Below the pieces are notes generated by a model. That model saw only the letters and a program-made list of their open reading frames with translations. It was not told the origin of the DNA and did no database searches. DNA of 64,000 nucleotides from Solirubrobacter sp963798325 (lineage in GTDB: Bacteria > Actinomycetota > Thermoleophilia > Solirubrobacterales > Solirubrobacteraceae), in NCBI GenBank assembly GCA_963798325.1, contig CAWCSS010000001.1:620001-684000 (forward strand), written 5' to 3'. A program made the translations under genes and the position numbers. Each line of letters begins with the position of its first letter. Within the stretch, counting starts at the first letter, position 1. This document shows, piece by piece, positions 30,799-39,205 of the stretch.

Positions 30799-30852
30799 GA
30801 CGACTCCAGATCGAGGGGCTCCGCGGGCTCCAACCGGCGGCACCGCGAAAAG

Positions 30853-32472
30853 TTACGGCGCGGCCAGGATGCCTTCCTCGCGCGCCTCGTCGCGCCAGGC
30901 GTCGATCTCGCGTGCGCGGCGGGCGTCGTCCCAGCCCAGCTCGGCCCCGAGGACGCCCGCCACACGGTCGATCGCGGCCGCGTCGAGCTGCCGTGCGGCG
31001 GTCAGCCCGAGGCGGGTGCGGCGCAGCAGGACGTCCCCGATGGTGCGTGCCTGCTCACGGCGCGCGGCGTAGGCGATCTCGGCCAGCAGGTCGGGGCGCG
31101 ACGGCACGATCGGCTCGAGCAGGTCCTGGCGCGAGAGGACGTCGTGGGCGATGTGCCCGTAGCGCCCGGCGAGCTGCTCGCGCGCGAACTCCGGGGCGGT
31201 GACGAGATCCGACGGCGCGACCGCCATCCCGAGCGGGATCTCGTGGGTGACGCAGCGGGTGTCGTTGCCGTCGCGCTCGACGAGCCGGTCGACGGTCTGC
31301 TTGGCCATCCGCCGCCAGGTCGTCAGCTTGCCGCCGGTGATCGTGATCATGCCGCTCGAGGTCTCGTACAGCTCGGCCTTGCGCGAGATGTCGACCGAGC
31401 TGCCGCGGTCCCCGGTCGAGATCAGCGGGCGCACGCCCGCGTACGCGCCCGCGAGGTCGGCGGGCGTCAGGGCCGTCTCGAAGAACGCGTTGACGGCGTC
31501 GAGCAGATAGGAGATGTCGCTGTCGGTCGGGGCGACGTGGTCGACCGGCCCGTCGTGGTCGACGTCGGTGGTGCCGATCAGCGTCTGGCCGAGCCACGGC
31601 AGCACGAAGATCGTCCGCCCCTCCCCCGCCGGCACGATCGCGCCCGCGGTCATCGGCAGCAGGTGCGATTCGACCACGAGGTGGGTGCCGCGGCTGGGCC
31701 GGATGACTGGGACCTCGGCCTCGTCATGGAGCTCTGCCGGGCGCAGCCGGTCGGCCCACACGCCGGTGGCGTTGATGACGTTGGTGGCGCGGATCTCGAG
31801 CTCGTCGCCGGACTCCGCGTCCCGCACGCGCGCGCCGGCGGCACGGCCGCCGTCCTCGATCAGCTCGATCGCCTCGAGCCGGTTGGCGGCCACCACGCCG
31901 AAGCGCTCCGCCTCGGCCAGCACGGTCAGCACGAGCCGCGAGTCGTCGGTCTGGCAGTCGTAGAACAGGTACCCGGAGGTGGGTGAGCGCCCGGCGAGCG
32001 CCGGGATCAGCTCGCTGACCTCGGCGCCGGGGATGACCCGGTGGCGCGCCGGGCTCCAGTCGTCCTCGGGGCGCCGCCGGCGGCGGCGGATGCGGTCGAC
32101 GGACATCACGTCGTAGGCGTTCAACCCCAGGCCGACGACGCGATCGAGCCGCGTCCCGTCGAACGCGGGCACGACCAGCCGCAGCGGCTTGACCAGGTGG
32201 GGCGCCAGGTTGACGTTGATCTGGCGCTCCAGCAGCGCCTCGCGGACGAGCCCGAGATCGAAGTTCTGCAGGTAGCGCAGGCCGCCGTGCACGAGCTTGG
32301 ACGAGCGCGACGAGGTGCCGCTGGCGAAGTCGTTGCGCTCCACCAGCGCGACGCTGTACCCGCGCGTGGCGGCGTCGAGCGCGACGCCCGCCCCGGTGAT
32401 CCCGCCGCCGATCACGAGGACGTCGAACGGTTCCCCCGTCAGCGTCGCGAGTGCATCGGCACGAGGCAGCAC
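30853..32472 (-). CDS. glpD: Aerobic glycerol-3-phosphate dehydrogenase
   Basis: 539 residues. The FAD-binding glycine motif VIGGGITGAGVALDA (residues 20-34) is followed by SSRSSKLVHGGLRYL, the GlpD signature. ITGGKLTTWRRMA comes later, and a C-terminal helical DAO-C domain closes the protein. It oxidises glycerol 3-phosphate to dihydroxyacetone phosphate and passes electrons to menaquinone at the membrane. GTG 32472 is the start. No glpK or glpF is adjacent. It diverges from the MOSC-N gene with only 28 bases between starts, so the two promoters overlap. Confidence 0.95.
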   Translation of the reverse strand: MLPRADALATLTGEPFDVLVIGGGITGAGVALDAATRGYSVALVERNDFASGTSSRSSKLVHGGLRYLQNFDLGLVREALLERQINVNLAPHLVKPLRLVVPAFDGTRLDRVVGLGLNAYDVMSVDRIRRRRRRPEDDWSPARHRVIPGAEVSELIPALAGRSPTSGYLFYDCQTDDSRLVLTVLAEAERFGVVAANRLEAIELIEDGGRAAGARVRDAESGDELEIRATNVINATGVWADRLRPAELHDEAEVPVIRPSRGTHLVVESHLLPMTAGAIVPAGEGRTIFVLPWLGQTLIGTTDVDHDGPVDHVAPTDSDISYLLDAVNAFFETALTPADLAGAYAGVRPLISTGDRGSSVDISRKAELYETSSGMITITGGKLTTWRRMAKQTVDRLVERDGNDTRCVTHEIPLGMAVAPSDLVTAPEFAREQLAGRYGHIAHDVLSRQDLLEPIVPSRPDLLAEIAYAARREQARTIGDVLLRRTRLGLTAARQLDAAAIDRVAGVLGAELGWDDARRAREIDAWRDEAREEGILAAP

Positions 32473-32500
32473 GCGTGTTGAGGCTACCGTGACGAGCGCG

Positions 32501-33088
32501 ATGTCCGCTGGGTTCGTGCAGGCCGTCTGGCGCTTTCCGGTCGTGGGAATGGCGGGTGAGCTGCTGCGCTCGTCCCAGATCGACCCGCGCGGGGTGGCCG
32601 GCGACCGCCAGCACTACGCCCGCGGGCCGCATGGCCCGCTGACCTTGCAGGACGTGCCCGAGCTCGGGCGCTGGAAGGCGACGTTCCCGTTCAACCCGGA
32701 CGGCGCCGTCCATCCCGACAAGCCGCCGCCGCTGCCGCTGCTGATCGCACCCGACGGCGCGAGGTCGTGGCGCTGGGGCGATCCGCGGCTCGGCTACGCG
32801 CTCGAGCGGACGCTCGGGCAGCCGGTCGAGCTCGTTCGCGACCTCGAGCTCACCCGCGGCGTGATCGTCTCCACCGTCGCGCCGCCGATCGCGCGCGAGA
32901 TCGCCGGGATCAATATCCAGCTGGCGCTGCGGCTTCCGGGCGACGGCGGCTGGGCCGGCCGCGAGCTGATCTTCCGTGACGGCCTGCGCCTGCGGATGGT
33001 CGCCTCGCGCCGCGACGGGCCGGGAATCGAGGCGCGCGTGGTCGAGGCGGGGCGGGTAGTGCTCGGCGAGCCCGTCACGCTCGGTTAG
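32501..33088 (+). CDS. MOSC N-terminal beta-barrel domain protein
   Basis: 195 residues. The opening VWRFPVVGMAGELL followed by GVAGDRQHYA matches the MOSC-N beta-barrel, where a cofactor-sulfurase-type domain normally begins RYPVKSM...G..GDR. The C-terminal half should be the MOSC domain, but the conserved Cys seen in molybdenum-cofactor carriers is not visible. Relatives such as mARC and YiiM handle Mo-cofactor or N-hydroxylated substrates. ATG 32501 is the only start that leaves the glpD promoter free. The next gene follows after 36 bases. Confidence 0.7.
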   Translation: MSAGFVQAVWRFPVVGMAGELLRSSQIDPRGVAGDRQHYARGPHGPLTLQDVPELGRWKATFPFNPDGAVHPDKPPPLPLLIAPDGARSWRWGDPRLGYALERTLGQPVELVRDLELTRGVIVSTVAPPIAREIAGINIQLALRLPGDGGWAGRELIFRDGLRLRMVASRRDGPGIEARVVEAGRVVLGEPVTLG

Positions 33089-33124
33089 GCTGTCGTCTCG
33101 ACTTCGACTGGAGGGTGTTCCGCC

Positions 33125-33736
33125 GTGCTGCGCATCGATGAGACTTCTGGGACGCTCGTGGCGCCGCAGGCGGCGGGCCTGGTGGAGAGCCCTCCCGACC
33201 GGGAGGAGCTGCTCGGGCTCGTCACCGCGTCGTGGGAGGCCTTCGCCGGTGAGCTCGGCCTGAAGGGCGTGCGGCTGCTCTCGCGCGAGCCCGTCCCGTA
33301 CGTGGACCTGCTCGGCCTCGACGAGGAGCGCAACCGCGTCGTCGTGATCCTGGTCACCGGGGACACCGTCGAGTGGCAGCTCGGCCGCGCGCTGGGCGCC
33401 GCCGCCGATGTCGCGTCCTGGGATCGCGAGCGCCTGCTGTCGGTGGACACCGAGCTCGAGGCGATCGACGGCGCCGAGTCCCCCGCGCTCGTGCTCGTCG
33501 CGGGCGGGTACGACCCGCGCGCGCTGGCCACGATCGACTGGCTGGCCTCGCGCCACGACGTGCCGGTCTACGCCTACACGGTCTCGATGGTGCGCTTCGG
33601 CGGCGAGCGGCTGCTGAGCGTCCGTCGCGAGCCCGCCGAGGCCAACGATCCGGCCAACGAGGTCGACTTCCTGCTCAAGCACTCCTCGACGACGCGGACC
33701 GAGCAGGAGTACACCGAGGCGCCACCGGCGACCTGA
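33125..33736 (+). CDS. Conserved hypothetical cytosolic protein
   Basis: 203 residues from GTG 33125, with GGAGG 10 nt upstream. It is an acidic alpha-beta protein without membrane segment. The central part DLLGLDEERNRVVVILVTGD then WQLGRALGAAADVASWD resembles the strand-helix pattern of nuclease-like or ATPase-associated folds (similar strings occur in NucS/DUF91-type proteins), but no catalytic set can be confirmed. Probably co-transcribed with the MOSC-N gene. Confidence 0.7.
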   Translation: MLRIDETSGTLVAPQAAGLVESPPDREELLGLVTASWEAFAGELGLKGVRLLSREPVPYVDLLGLDEERNRVVVILVTGDTVEWQLGRALGAAADVASWDRERLLSVDTELEAIDGAESPALVLVAGGYDPRALATIDWLASRHDVPVYAYTVSMVRFGGERLLSVRREPAEANDPANEVDFLLKHSSTTRTEQEYTEAPPAT

Positions 33737-33784
33737 AGTCCGCTGAAGAATGGTCGGTCCGACCGCGGCGATGCAGCCGTGGAT

Positions 33785-33878
33785 GACTCGGGCCGCACGC
33801 GATAGTGATGCGTGGCTCTGCCACGTGAGCATCGTGGGTGGCGCGAGGCGCCGCGGATGCCCGCCGCGGGCGTATCGG
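33785..33878 (+). repeat. 93-bp dispersed repeat, copy 1
   Basis: From CTCGGGCCG through GTGATGCG to GGCGAGGCGCCGCGGA-type sequence, this segment is clearly homologous to the minus strand of 46844-46936. The best matched core (33822-33859) includes CATCGTGGGTGGCGCGAGG. It lies in the gap between two convergent genes and contains a GGCGC-GAG-GCGCC hairpin. It may be a REP/MITE-like element or a structured RNA. Confidence 0.65.
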
Positions 33879-33895
33879 AATTCTTCAGTGGGCTT

Positions 33896-34642
33896 TCAGC
33901 CGAAGAACAGGCTGAAGACGCCCCACACCTCGGTGGGGCGCCAGTCCACGGCCGCGCCGAGGCGCATCCGCACCACGCCCTGGCGCTCGGTGCCCAGCTC
34001 GTCCAGCACCGCGACCGCGCGCTCGTTGGCCGCCGGCGCGGCGAGCCGCAGGCCGGGCTCGACCAGTTCGCGCAGCAGGACCTCGGCGTCGTCGGGCGCG
34101 CCGACGATCGGCAGCGCTCGCCACGGCGGGCGCATCGCCACCGCGTCACCGAACGCCACGTAGCGGCAGAGGTCGACCGCCGCTTCGCGGCTCTCACCCG
34201 TGGCGCGCCGGTCCAGTTCGAGCGCCGACGCGCGTGCGGAGGTGCTGAGCCCGGCCTGCTCGCCCTGCGCGTCGCTCATGAACACGCGGTAGTCGCCGTC
34301 GGCCCGGAACCCCAGGCGCTCGTAGATCGGGCGGCCGAGCGGGCTCGCCAGCAGCAGGATCGTCTCGCGGGGGCCGAGCGCCTCGATCGCCGCGCGGGTC
34401 AGCTCGCCGCCGAGCCCGCGGCCGCGCGCGGACGGCGCGACGGCGATGCCCCCGAGCCATCCCGTGGCGCCGAAACCGGTCGCGGCGGCCGTGCCGACGA
34501 TCGCGTCGTCCTCGATGGCGACCAGCAGCGGATCGGCCAGCTCGGTGTGCACCGACGGGGCCTGGATGTCGAGTCCGAAGCCCTCGCTCATGACCTTCAG
34601 CGCGGGCTCGATGTCACCCGGGCGGGCAGGTCGGATGCGCAC
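33896..34642 (-). CDS. GNAT-family acetyltransferase with C-terminal extension
   Basis: 248 residues from GTG 34642. The N-terminal GNAT domain begins VRIRPARPGDIEPAL and has the acetyl-CoA loop VAPSARGRGLGGEL (the R/Q-x-x-G-x-G/A motif), then LGFRADGDYRVF. About 100 further residues form a second, diverged GNAT-like lobe. It transfers acetyl groups to an unknown amine. Its start lies 43 bases from the divergent oxidoreductase gene. The 3' side holds the 93-bp repeat. Confidence 0.85.
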   Translation of the reverse strand: MRIRPARPGDIEPALKVMSEGFGLDIQAPSVHTELADPLLVAIEDDAIVGTAAATGFGATGWLGGIAVAPSARGRGLGGELTRAAIEALGPRETILLLASPLGRPIYERLGFRADGDYRVFMSDAQGEQAGLSTSARASALELDRRATGESREAAVDLCRYVAFGDAVAMRPPWRALPIVGAPDDAEVLLRELVEPGLRLAAPAANERAVAVLDELGTERQGVVRMRLGAAVDWRPTEVWGVFSLFFG

Positions 34643-34685
34643 CGATTGACCGTAGCGTGGCCGTGGCGGGTAGGCACCGTGGCTA

Positions 34686-35633
34686 GTGCCCCAGATCTTC
34701 ATTCACTGCTCACACGAGCAGATCCCTCCCAGCCGCCTGCTGCACGCCGCGCAGCGTGCCGAGCAGGCCGGCTTCGACGGCGGCATGTCGAGCGATCACT
34801 TCGCGCCGTGGAGCGAGCGCCAGGGCGAGTCCGGGTTCGCCTGGTCGTTCCTCGGCGCGGCGCTCGCCTCGACCTCGCTCCCGTTCGGCGTCGTCAACGC
34901 GCCGGGACAGCGCTACCACCCGGCGATCATCGCCCAGGCCGCGGCCTCGCTGTGCGAGATGTTCCCCCAGCGGCTGTGGATCGCGCTCGGGACGGGCGAG
35001 GCGTCCAACGAGCACATCACCGGCGGCGGCTGGCCGGCCAAGCCGGTCCGCGCCGCGCGACTGCGAGAGTGCGTGGACATCATGCGCGCACTGTTCGCGG
35101 GCGAGGAGGTCTCCCACGACGGGCACGTGGTCGTCGACCGCGCCCGGCTGTGGACGCTGCCCGAGACGCCACCGCCGCTGCTGTGCGCCGCGGTCAGCGA
35201 GACCACCGCGCGCCTGGGCGGCGAGTGGGCCGACGGGCTGGCGACCGTCAACGCGCCGGTCGATCGGCTGCGACGGCTGCTGGACGCGTTCGGCAAGGAG
35301 GGCCGCCGCGTCCTGCAGGTGCACCTGTCCTGGGCGCCGACGGACGAGGAGGCGCTCGCCATCGCGCACGACCAGTGGCGCACCAACATCTTCGATCCGC
35401 CCGTCTGCTGGGACCTCGACACGCCCGAGGCGTTCGACGTCGCGGCGCGGTTCGTCACCCCGGACGACGTGCGCTCGAAGGTGCTCGTGTCCTCCGATCT
35501 GGCACAGCACGTCGCGTGGCTGCAGGAGTACGCCGCGCTCGGGTTCGACTCGATCGCGCTGCACCACGTCGGGCAGGACCTCGACGCGTTCATCGACGCG
35601 TTCGGCGAGCACGTCCTGCCGGAGCTGCGATGA
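34686..35633 (+). CDS. Luciferase-like (F420/flavin) oxidoreductase, TIGR03885-like
   Basis: 315 residues of the luciferase-like monooxygenase TIM barrel: IHCSHEQIPPSRLL, the GGMSSDHFAPW segment, RLWIALGTGEASNEHITG, and ECVDIMRALFAGEEV. It resembles the 'probable non-F420 flavinoid oxidoreductase' group, often found beside a trehalose-synthase-like glycosidase, as here. The cofactor cannot be settled from sequence. GTG 34686 is the start, and the stop overlaps the ATG of the GH13 gene (ATGA), so the two are translationally coupled and may act on the same sugar. Confidence 0.85.
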   Translation: MPQIFIHCSHEQIPPSRLLHAAQRAEQAGFDGGMSSDHFAPWSERQGESGFAWSFLGAALASTSLPFGVVNAPGQRYHPAIIAQAAASLCEMFPQRLWIALGTGEASNEHITGGGWPAKPVRAARLRECVDIMRALFAGEEVSHDGHVVVDRARLWTLPETPPPLLCAAVSETTARLGGEWADGLATVNAPVDRLRRLLDAFGKEGRRVLQVHLSWAPTDEEALAIAHDQWRTNIFDPPVCWDLDTPEAFDVAARFVTPDDVRSKVLVSSDLAQHVAWLQEYAALGFDSIALHHVGQDLDAFIDAFGEHVLPELR

Positions 35634-37249
35634 CGGTCAAGGCCACCAGCGACCTGTGGTGGAAGGACGCGATCTTCTACTGCCTCGACGTCGAGACGTT
35701 CTACGACGCCGACGGCGACGGCTGCGGTGATCTCGTCGGGCTGACCGAGCGGATCGACTACCTGGCCGGGCTGGGCGTCAGCTGCGTGTGGCTGATGCCG
35801 TTCTATCCCTCGCCCAACCGCGACGACGGCTACGACATCACGGACTTCTTCGCCGTCGACCCGGCGCTGGGGACGCTCGGCGACTTCTCCGAGCTCGTCC
35901 GCACCTGCCGTGACCGTGGGATCCGCGTGATCGCGGACTTCGTCATGAACCACACGTCCGACCAGCATCCGTGGTTCCAGGCCGCACGCTCGTCGCCGGA
36001 CTCGCCCTACCGGGACTTCTACGTCTGGCGCGACGAGCGACCGCCGGAGAAGCCGGGGAGCGTCGTGTTCCCGGACGTCGAGACGTCCACCTGGCACTAC
36101 GACCGCAAGGCGCGGCAGTACTACCAGCACTCGTTCTACTCCCATCAGCCCGACCTGAACCTCAACAACCCGGAGGTCCGCGACGAGCTCGCGCAGGTGA
36201 TGGCGTTCTGGTTGCGGCAGGGGCTGTCCGGGTTCCGCGTGGACGCGGTGCCGTTCCTGATCGAGGGCGCGCTGGAGGATCCGCACAAGATCGTCCGCGA
36301 CCTGCGCGCGTTCTTGAACCGGCGGGTGGGTGATGCGGTGCTGCTCGGCGAGGTCAACCTGAAGCCGCCGCAGGTGCGCGAGTTCCTCGGCGACGAGGAC
36401 GGCGACGAACTGCACATGGTGCTCGACTTCATCGGCAACCAGGCGTTCTACCTGTCGTTGGCGCGCGGGTCGGCGGAGCCGTTGACGCGGGCGCTGGAGT
36501 CGTTCCCTTCGCTCCCGCACGCGGCGTCTCTGGGGCGCTTCGTCCGCAACCACGACGAGCTCACGCTCGACAAGCTCTCGGACTCCGAACGCGAAGAGGT
36601 CTTCGCCCGGTTCGGCCCGGAGAAGTCGCTGCAGCTCTACGGGCGCGGGCTGCGGCGCCGGCTGCCGTCGATGCTCGACGGCGACGAACGCGCGCTGCGG
36701 ATGACGTACTCGCTGATGTTCTCGCTGGCGGGCACGCCGGTGCTGTTCTACGGCGAGGAGATCGGGATGGCCGAGAACCTCGAGATCGAGGGTCGCTACG
36801 CCGTGCGTTCTCCGATGCAGTGGTCGCCCGACGGCGGGTTCACGCTGTCCTCTTCACCGCGGCGGCCGATGGTCTCCGGGCCGTTCGGGCCGCAGCGCGT
36901 CAACGTCGCCACCCAGCGCCGCGACCCGGACTCGCTGCTGAACTGGTTCGAGCGGCTGATCCGCCGCCGGCGCGAGTGTCCGGAGATCGGCTTCGGGACG
37001 ATGACGATCCTGGACGTCGGCGTCGACTCGGTGTTCGCGCACCGCTGCGACTGGGAGGGCGCGACGGTCGTCGCCGTCCACCAGCTCGCGGGTGAGCCGG
37101 TGTCGGTCACGCTGCCGGTGTCGGACGGGCTCGAGCTCGTGGATCTCTTCGGGCATGGCGAGCACGCGCTCCCGGCGACGCTCGACCTCGACCCGTACGA
37201 CGCGCGCTGGTACCGGGTGCGCCGCGAGGGCGTCCGGCTACCGCCGTGA
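35630..37249 (+). CDS. GH13 alpha-amylase family enzyme, trehalose synthase (TreS)-like
   Basis: 539 residues. All four GH13 conserved regions are seen: DFVMNHTS (103-110), GFRVDAVPF with nucleophile Asp205, LLGEVNL with acid Glu241, and FVRNHDEL with Asp309. WWKDAIFYCLDVETFYDADGD and SVVFPDVETSTWHYD are typical of TreS and related isomerases, which convert maltose to trehalose. The protein is near TreS length, but subfamily assignment needs phylogeny. No maltokinase domain or glgE neighbour is present. The 3' end overlaps the convergent S4 gene by 12 bases. Confidence 0.92.
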   Translation: MTVKATSDLWWKDAIFYCLDVETFYDADGDGCGDLVGLTERIDYLAGLGVSCVWLMPFYPSPNRDDGYDITDFFAVDPALGTLGDFSELVRTCRDRGIRVIADFVMNHTSDQHPWFQAARSSPDSPYRDFYVWRDERPPEKPGSVVFPDVETSTWHYDRKARQYYQHSFYSHQPDLNLNNPEVRDELAQVMAFWLRQGLSGFRVDAVPFLIEGALEDPHKIVRDLRAFLNRRVGDAVLLGEVNLKPPQVREFLGDEDGDELHMVLDFIGNQAFYLSLARGSAEPLTRALESFPSLPHAASLGRFVRNHDELTLDKLSDSEREEVFARFGPEKSLQLYGRGLRRRLPSMLDGDERALRMTYSLMFSLAGTPVLFYGEEIGMAENLEIEGRYAVRSPMQWSPDGGFTLSSSPRRPMVSGPFGPQRVNVATQRRDPDSLLNWFERLIRRRRECPEIGFGTMTILDVGVDSVFAHRCDWEGATVVAVHQLAGEPVSVTLPVSDGLELVDLFGHGEHALPATLDLDPYDARWYRVRREGVRLPP

Positions 37250-37643
37250 GCGGCCCTTGACCCGGTCGAGGTCGCGGCGCTCCTTCTTGGTCGGGCGGGC
37301 GTTGCGGTCCACGCCCTGCGGGCGCGTCATCCGCATCTCGGCCAACCGTTGCTCGCGCTGCTCGCGCGAGTCCTCGGTCTCGTCGTAGAGCAGCTGCGCG
37401 TCGGCGGCGGGCAGGCGCCGCTCGGCCGTGCCCGTTGAGCGTGACCGTCATCCGGATCGCGCCCTGCGTGAACTCCAGCTCGTCGCCGGGCTTGACGTCC
37501 TTGCTCGGTTTCGCGGGCGCGCCGTTGACCTTGACGCGCCCGCCGCGGATCGCGTCGACGGCGAGCGCGCGCGTCTTCACCAGGCGCGCGGCCCACAGCC
37601 ACTTGTCGATGCGAACGGGATCGGTGTCCATCGTCGTTGACAT
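37238..37643 (-). CDS. S4-domain RNA-binding protein, Hsp15/HslR-like (one frameshift)
   Basis: About 134 codons from ATG 37643. The S4 domain reads VRIDKWLWAARLVKTRALA then GGRVKVNGAPAKPSKDVKPGD. After a 1-nt shift near 37432 it continues as a basic helical tail (AERRLPAADAQLLYDE, RPTKKERRDLDRV) ending at TAG 37238, as in Hsp15. HslR binds 50S subunits carrying stalled nascent chains and helps recycle them. The start lies 41 bases from the divergent secreted-protein gene. Confidence 0.85.
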
Positions 37644-37683
37644 ATTGAACCCGACCCTCGCGCCGTTCTCACGTTGGCGCTGC

Positions 37684-38251
37684 ATGAAGAGATTGATCGC
37701 GCCGCTGGCCCTGGCGGCCGTGGCCTTGTCCCCGGGCGTCGCCCTCGCCCATTCCAAGACGAAGGTCTACAAGGCGTCCTTCCGGTACGTGGCCGCCGAC
37801 GGCGACTACGTCTCCGGGGTCGTTCGGCAGGGCCCAGCTCGTGGACGGCAAGCGCAACGACAAGCTGTCCGTGCATGTGCGCCGGCTCGCGCGCAGGACG
37901 ACCTACGTCTACCGGCTCGAGTCCGCGCCGAAGGCCTGCGCCGCCGACGCCCCGGCCGGCACCCCCGTGCCGGGCTGGCGGTACAGGCGGCTGAGGACCA
38001 ACAGGGCGGGCGTGGCCAACGCCAAGGCCACCTCGCGGAGCTTCACGGTCTCGAAGTCCGTCGAGTACTTCGTCGCCGTCTATCGCACGACGGCCACGGG
38101 CGCCATCGGCGAGCTCGCCCTCTGCGCGAAGCTCACCAGCAGGCACCAGCCGAAGCCGAAGCACGACAAGCCGAAGCACGACAAGCCCAAGCACCACAAG
38201 CCCAAGCACGAGGCGCATCCGCCGAAGCCGCACGGACCTAAAGGGGTCTGA
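37684..38251 (+). CDS. Secreted protein with Lys/His-rich repeat tail (one frameshift)
   Basis: About 189 codons from ATG 37684. The signal peptide is MKRLIAPLALAAVALSPGVALA. The frame shifts near 37830 (an extra C in GGGCCCAGCTC) and continues with LVDGKRNDKLSVHVRRL. The mature domain has two cysteines. The C-terminal tail is four KPKHD/H-type repeats followed by PKPH, which could bind metal or polyanions such as teichoic acid or DNA. The final residues GPKGV and the TGA lie inside a dispersed palindrome. The function is unknown. Confidence 0.75.
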
Positions 38252-38296
38252 CCCCTTCAGGTTGCCGCCAACCTGAAGGGTCAGACCCTTCAGGTT
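38236..38296. repeat. Dispersed palindromic element, copies 2 and 3 back to back; strong terminator-like hairpin
   Basis: ACCTAAAGGGGTCTGACCCC TTCAGGTT is followed, after GCCGCC, by AACCTGAAGGGTCAGACCC. Besides two individual palindromes, the pair forms one long stem (38244-38263 with 38270-38288) with a 6-nt loop and a single bulge. The stop codon of the plus-strand gene is TGA 38249-38251, inside the element. It probably terminates that transcript, and perhaps also the convergent gene at 38307. Confidence 0.85.
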
Positions 38297-38306
38297 GTCG
38301 TCGGGT

Positions 38307-38834
38307 TCAGTCGTCGAGCCAGCGCTTGAGCGCGGCGCGACCGACGAGGGTGACCTCGCCGTCGGTGTCCAGCCAGTCGCGCACGCGCAGCTCGCGCACG
38401 AGGCCGAGCGCGTCACGCGGGCCCGGGCCGTCGCCGTGGCTGGTGAGCATGCTCGTTCCGGGCTCGACCGACCAGCGGCCGGAGTCCAGCGCGGCCAGGG
38501 CGCGGCCCTGATCGTCGGTCGGCAGGTCCATCGGGTCCGGGCCGGCGTCGCTCAGCGAATCGTCCCAGCGCGGGGTCGATGACGCGGCGTCGCCTTCAGG
38601 CGTGGGCGCCGCCTGCGGGAACGACATGTCCCCCAGGTTCTCCGTCTGCGCGCGCAGCCAGTCCCCGGCGCTGTCGAAGAACCGCTTCGCGCGCTCGGAG
38701 TCCACGCCGTAGGTACGGGCCATGTCCTCGAGGTCGTCCGTCTTGAAGTTCTGAAGGCCGCGCGTCACTTCGTCGGCGATCGCGCGCAGCGCCTCTTCGA
38801 AGCTCTTGGGCCGGTCGTCTGCTTCGTCGCTCAT
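38307..38834 (-). CDS. Conserved hypothetical acidic protein
   Basis: 175 residues from ATG 38834. The first 80 residues are helical (FEEALRAIADEVTRGLQNF, ERAKRFFDSAGDWLRAQ), then comes a flexible Asp/Pro/Ser linker and a C-terminal helical part (GLVRELRVRDWLDTDGEVTLVGRAALKRWLDD). No signal peptide or known domain was recognised. An inverted repeat at 38841-38871 lies just upstream of the start. The 3' end faces the double palindromic element. Confidence 0.7.
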   Translation of the reverse strand: MSDEADDRPKSFEEALRAIADEVTRGLQNFKTDDLEDMARTYGVDSERAKRFFDSAGDWLRAQTENLGDMSFPQAAPTPEGDAASSTPRWDDSLSDAGPDPMDLPTDDQGRALAALDSGRWSVEPGTSMLTSHGDGPGPRDALGLVRELRVRDWLDTDGEVTLVGRAALKRWLDD

Positions 38835-38840
38835 GCCCTG

Positions 38841-38871
38841 GATCTTGCCAGCGAAAGATGCAGGCAAGATC
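38841..38871 (-). terminator. Inverted repeat between the 39-residue peptide gene and the acidic protein gene
   Basis: GATCTTGCC (38841-38849) and GGCAAGATC (38863-38871) are perfect 9-bp arms with a 13-nt loop. It lies 21 nt after the small peptide stop and 7 nt before the next start, so it could attenuate transcription or fold in the 5' leader of the downstream mRNA. No U tract is present. Confidence 0.4.
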
Positions 38872-38892
38872 AAGGGCGGCGATCTTGGGGGG

Positions 38893-39012
38893 TTAGCCCC
38901 AGCTGGAGCGGACCTGACCCGGGCCGTCATCCGTCGGGCCGGGCCGCATGACACCGACCGCGGGCGTCGCAAAGGCGACAGCGGCCAGCACGACAACGAG
39001 CTTGCGAAACAC
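38893..39012 (-). CDS. 39-residue secreted or membrane peptide
   Basis: A short gene with a strong ribosome binding site (GGAGG, 7 nt before GTG 39012) and a complete signal-like N-terminus: FRKLVVVLAAVAFATPAVG. Cleavage after AVG or AFA would release a peptide of about 20 residues (MRPGPTDDGPGQVRSSWG), Pro/Gly-rich and without cysteine. Stop TAA 38893. Such peptides may be exported signals, cell-wall peptides or small membrane proteins. The function is unknown. The strong RBS and codon bias argue for real translation. Confidence 0.6.
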   Translation of the reverse strand: MFRKLVVVLAAVAFATPAVGVMRPGPTDDGPGQVRSSWG

Positions 39013-39205
39013 AGGGGCACCTCCGTGTGCCTTGAACGATGAGTTCACTGGCGGCCGAGCCATCTCGGTGGATCGAGACCTCTGGCTTTGCGTCCCCGCC
39101 TCGCGACGGGTTTGCCCTGTGCAGTTGTTCTGTTTTTCGGCGTGCAATGCACCAACTTGACGGTCTCTTGACCATTTCTGGACGAACGTCCAATCTGCGT
39201 TGGCG

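Noticed and set aside
39156..39196. TTGAC-type hexamers before the lipoprotein gene as a promoter
   Set aside because: The -10 candidate (CAATCT) matches poorly and would leave only about 10 nt before ATG 39206.
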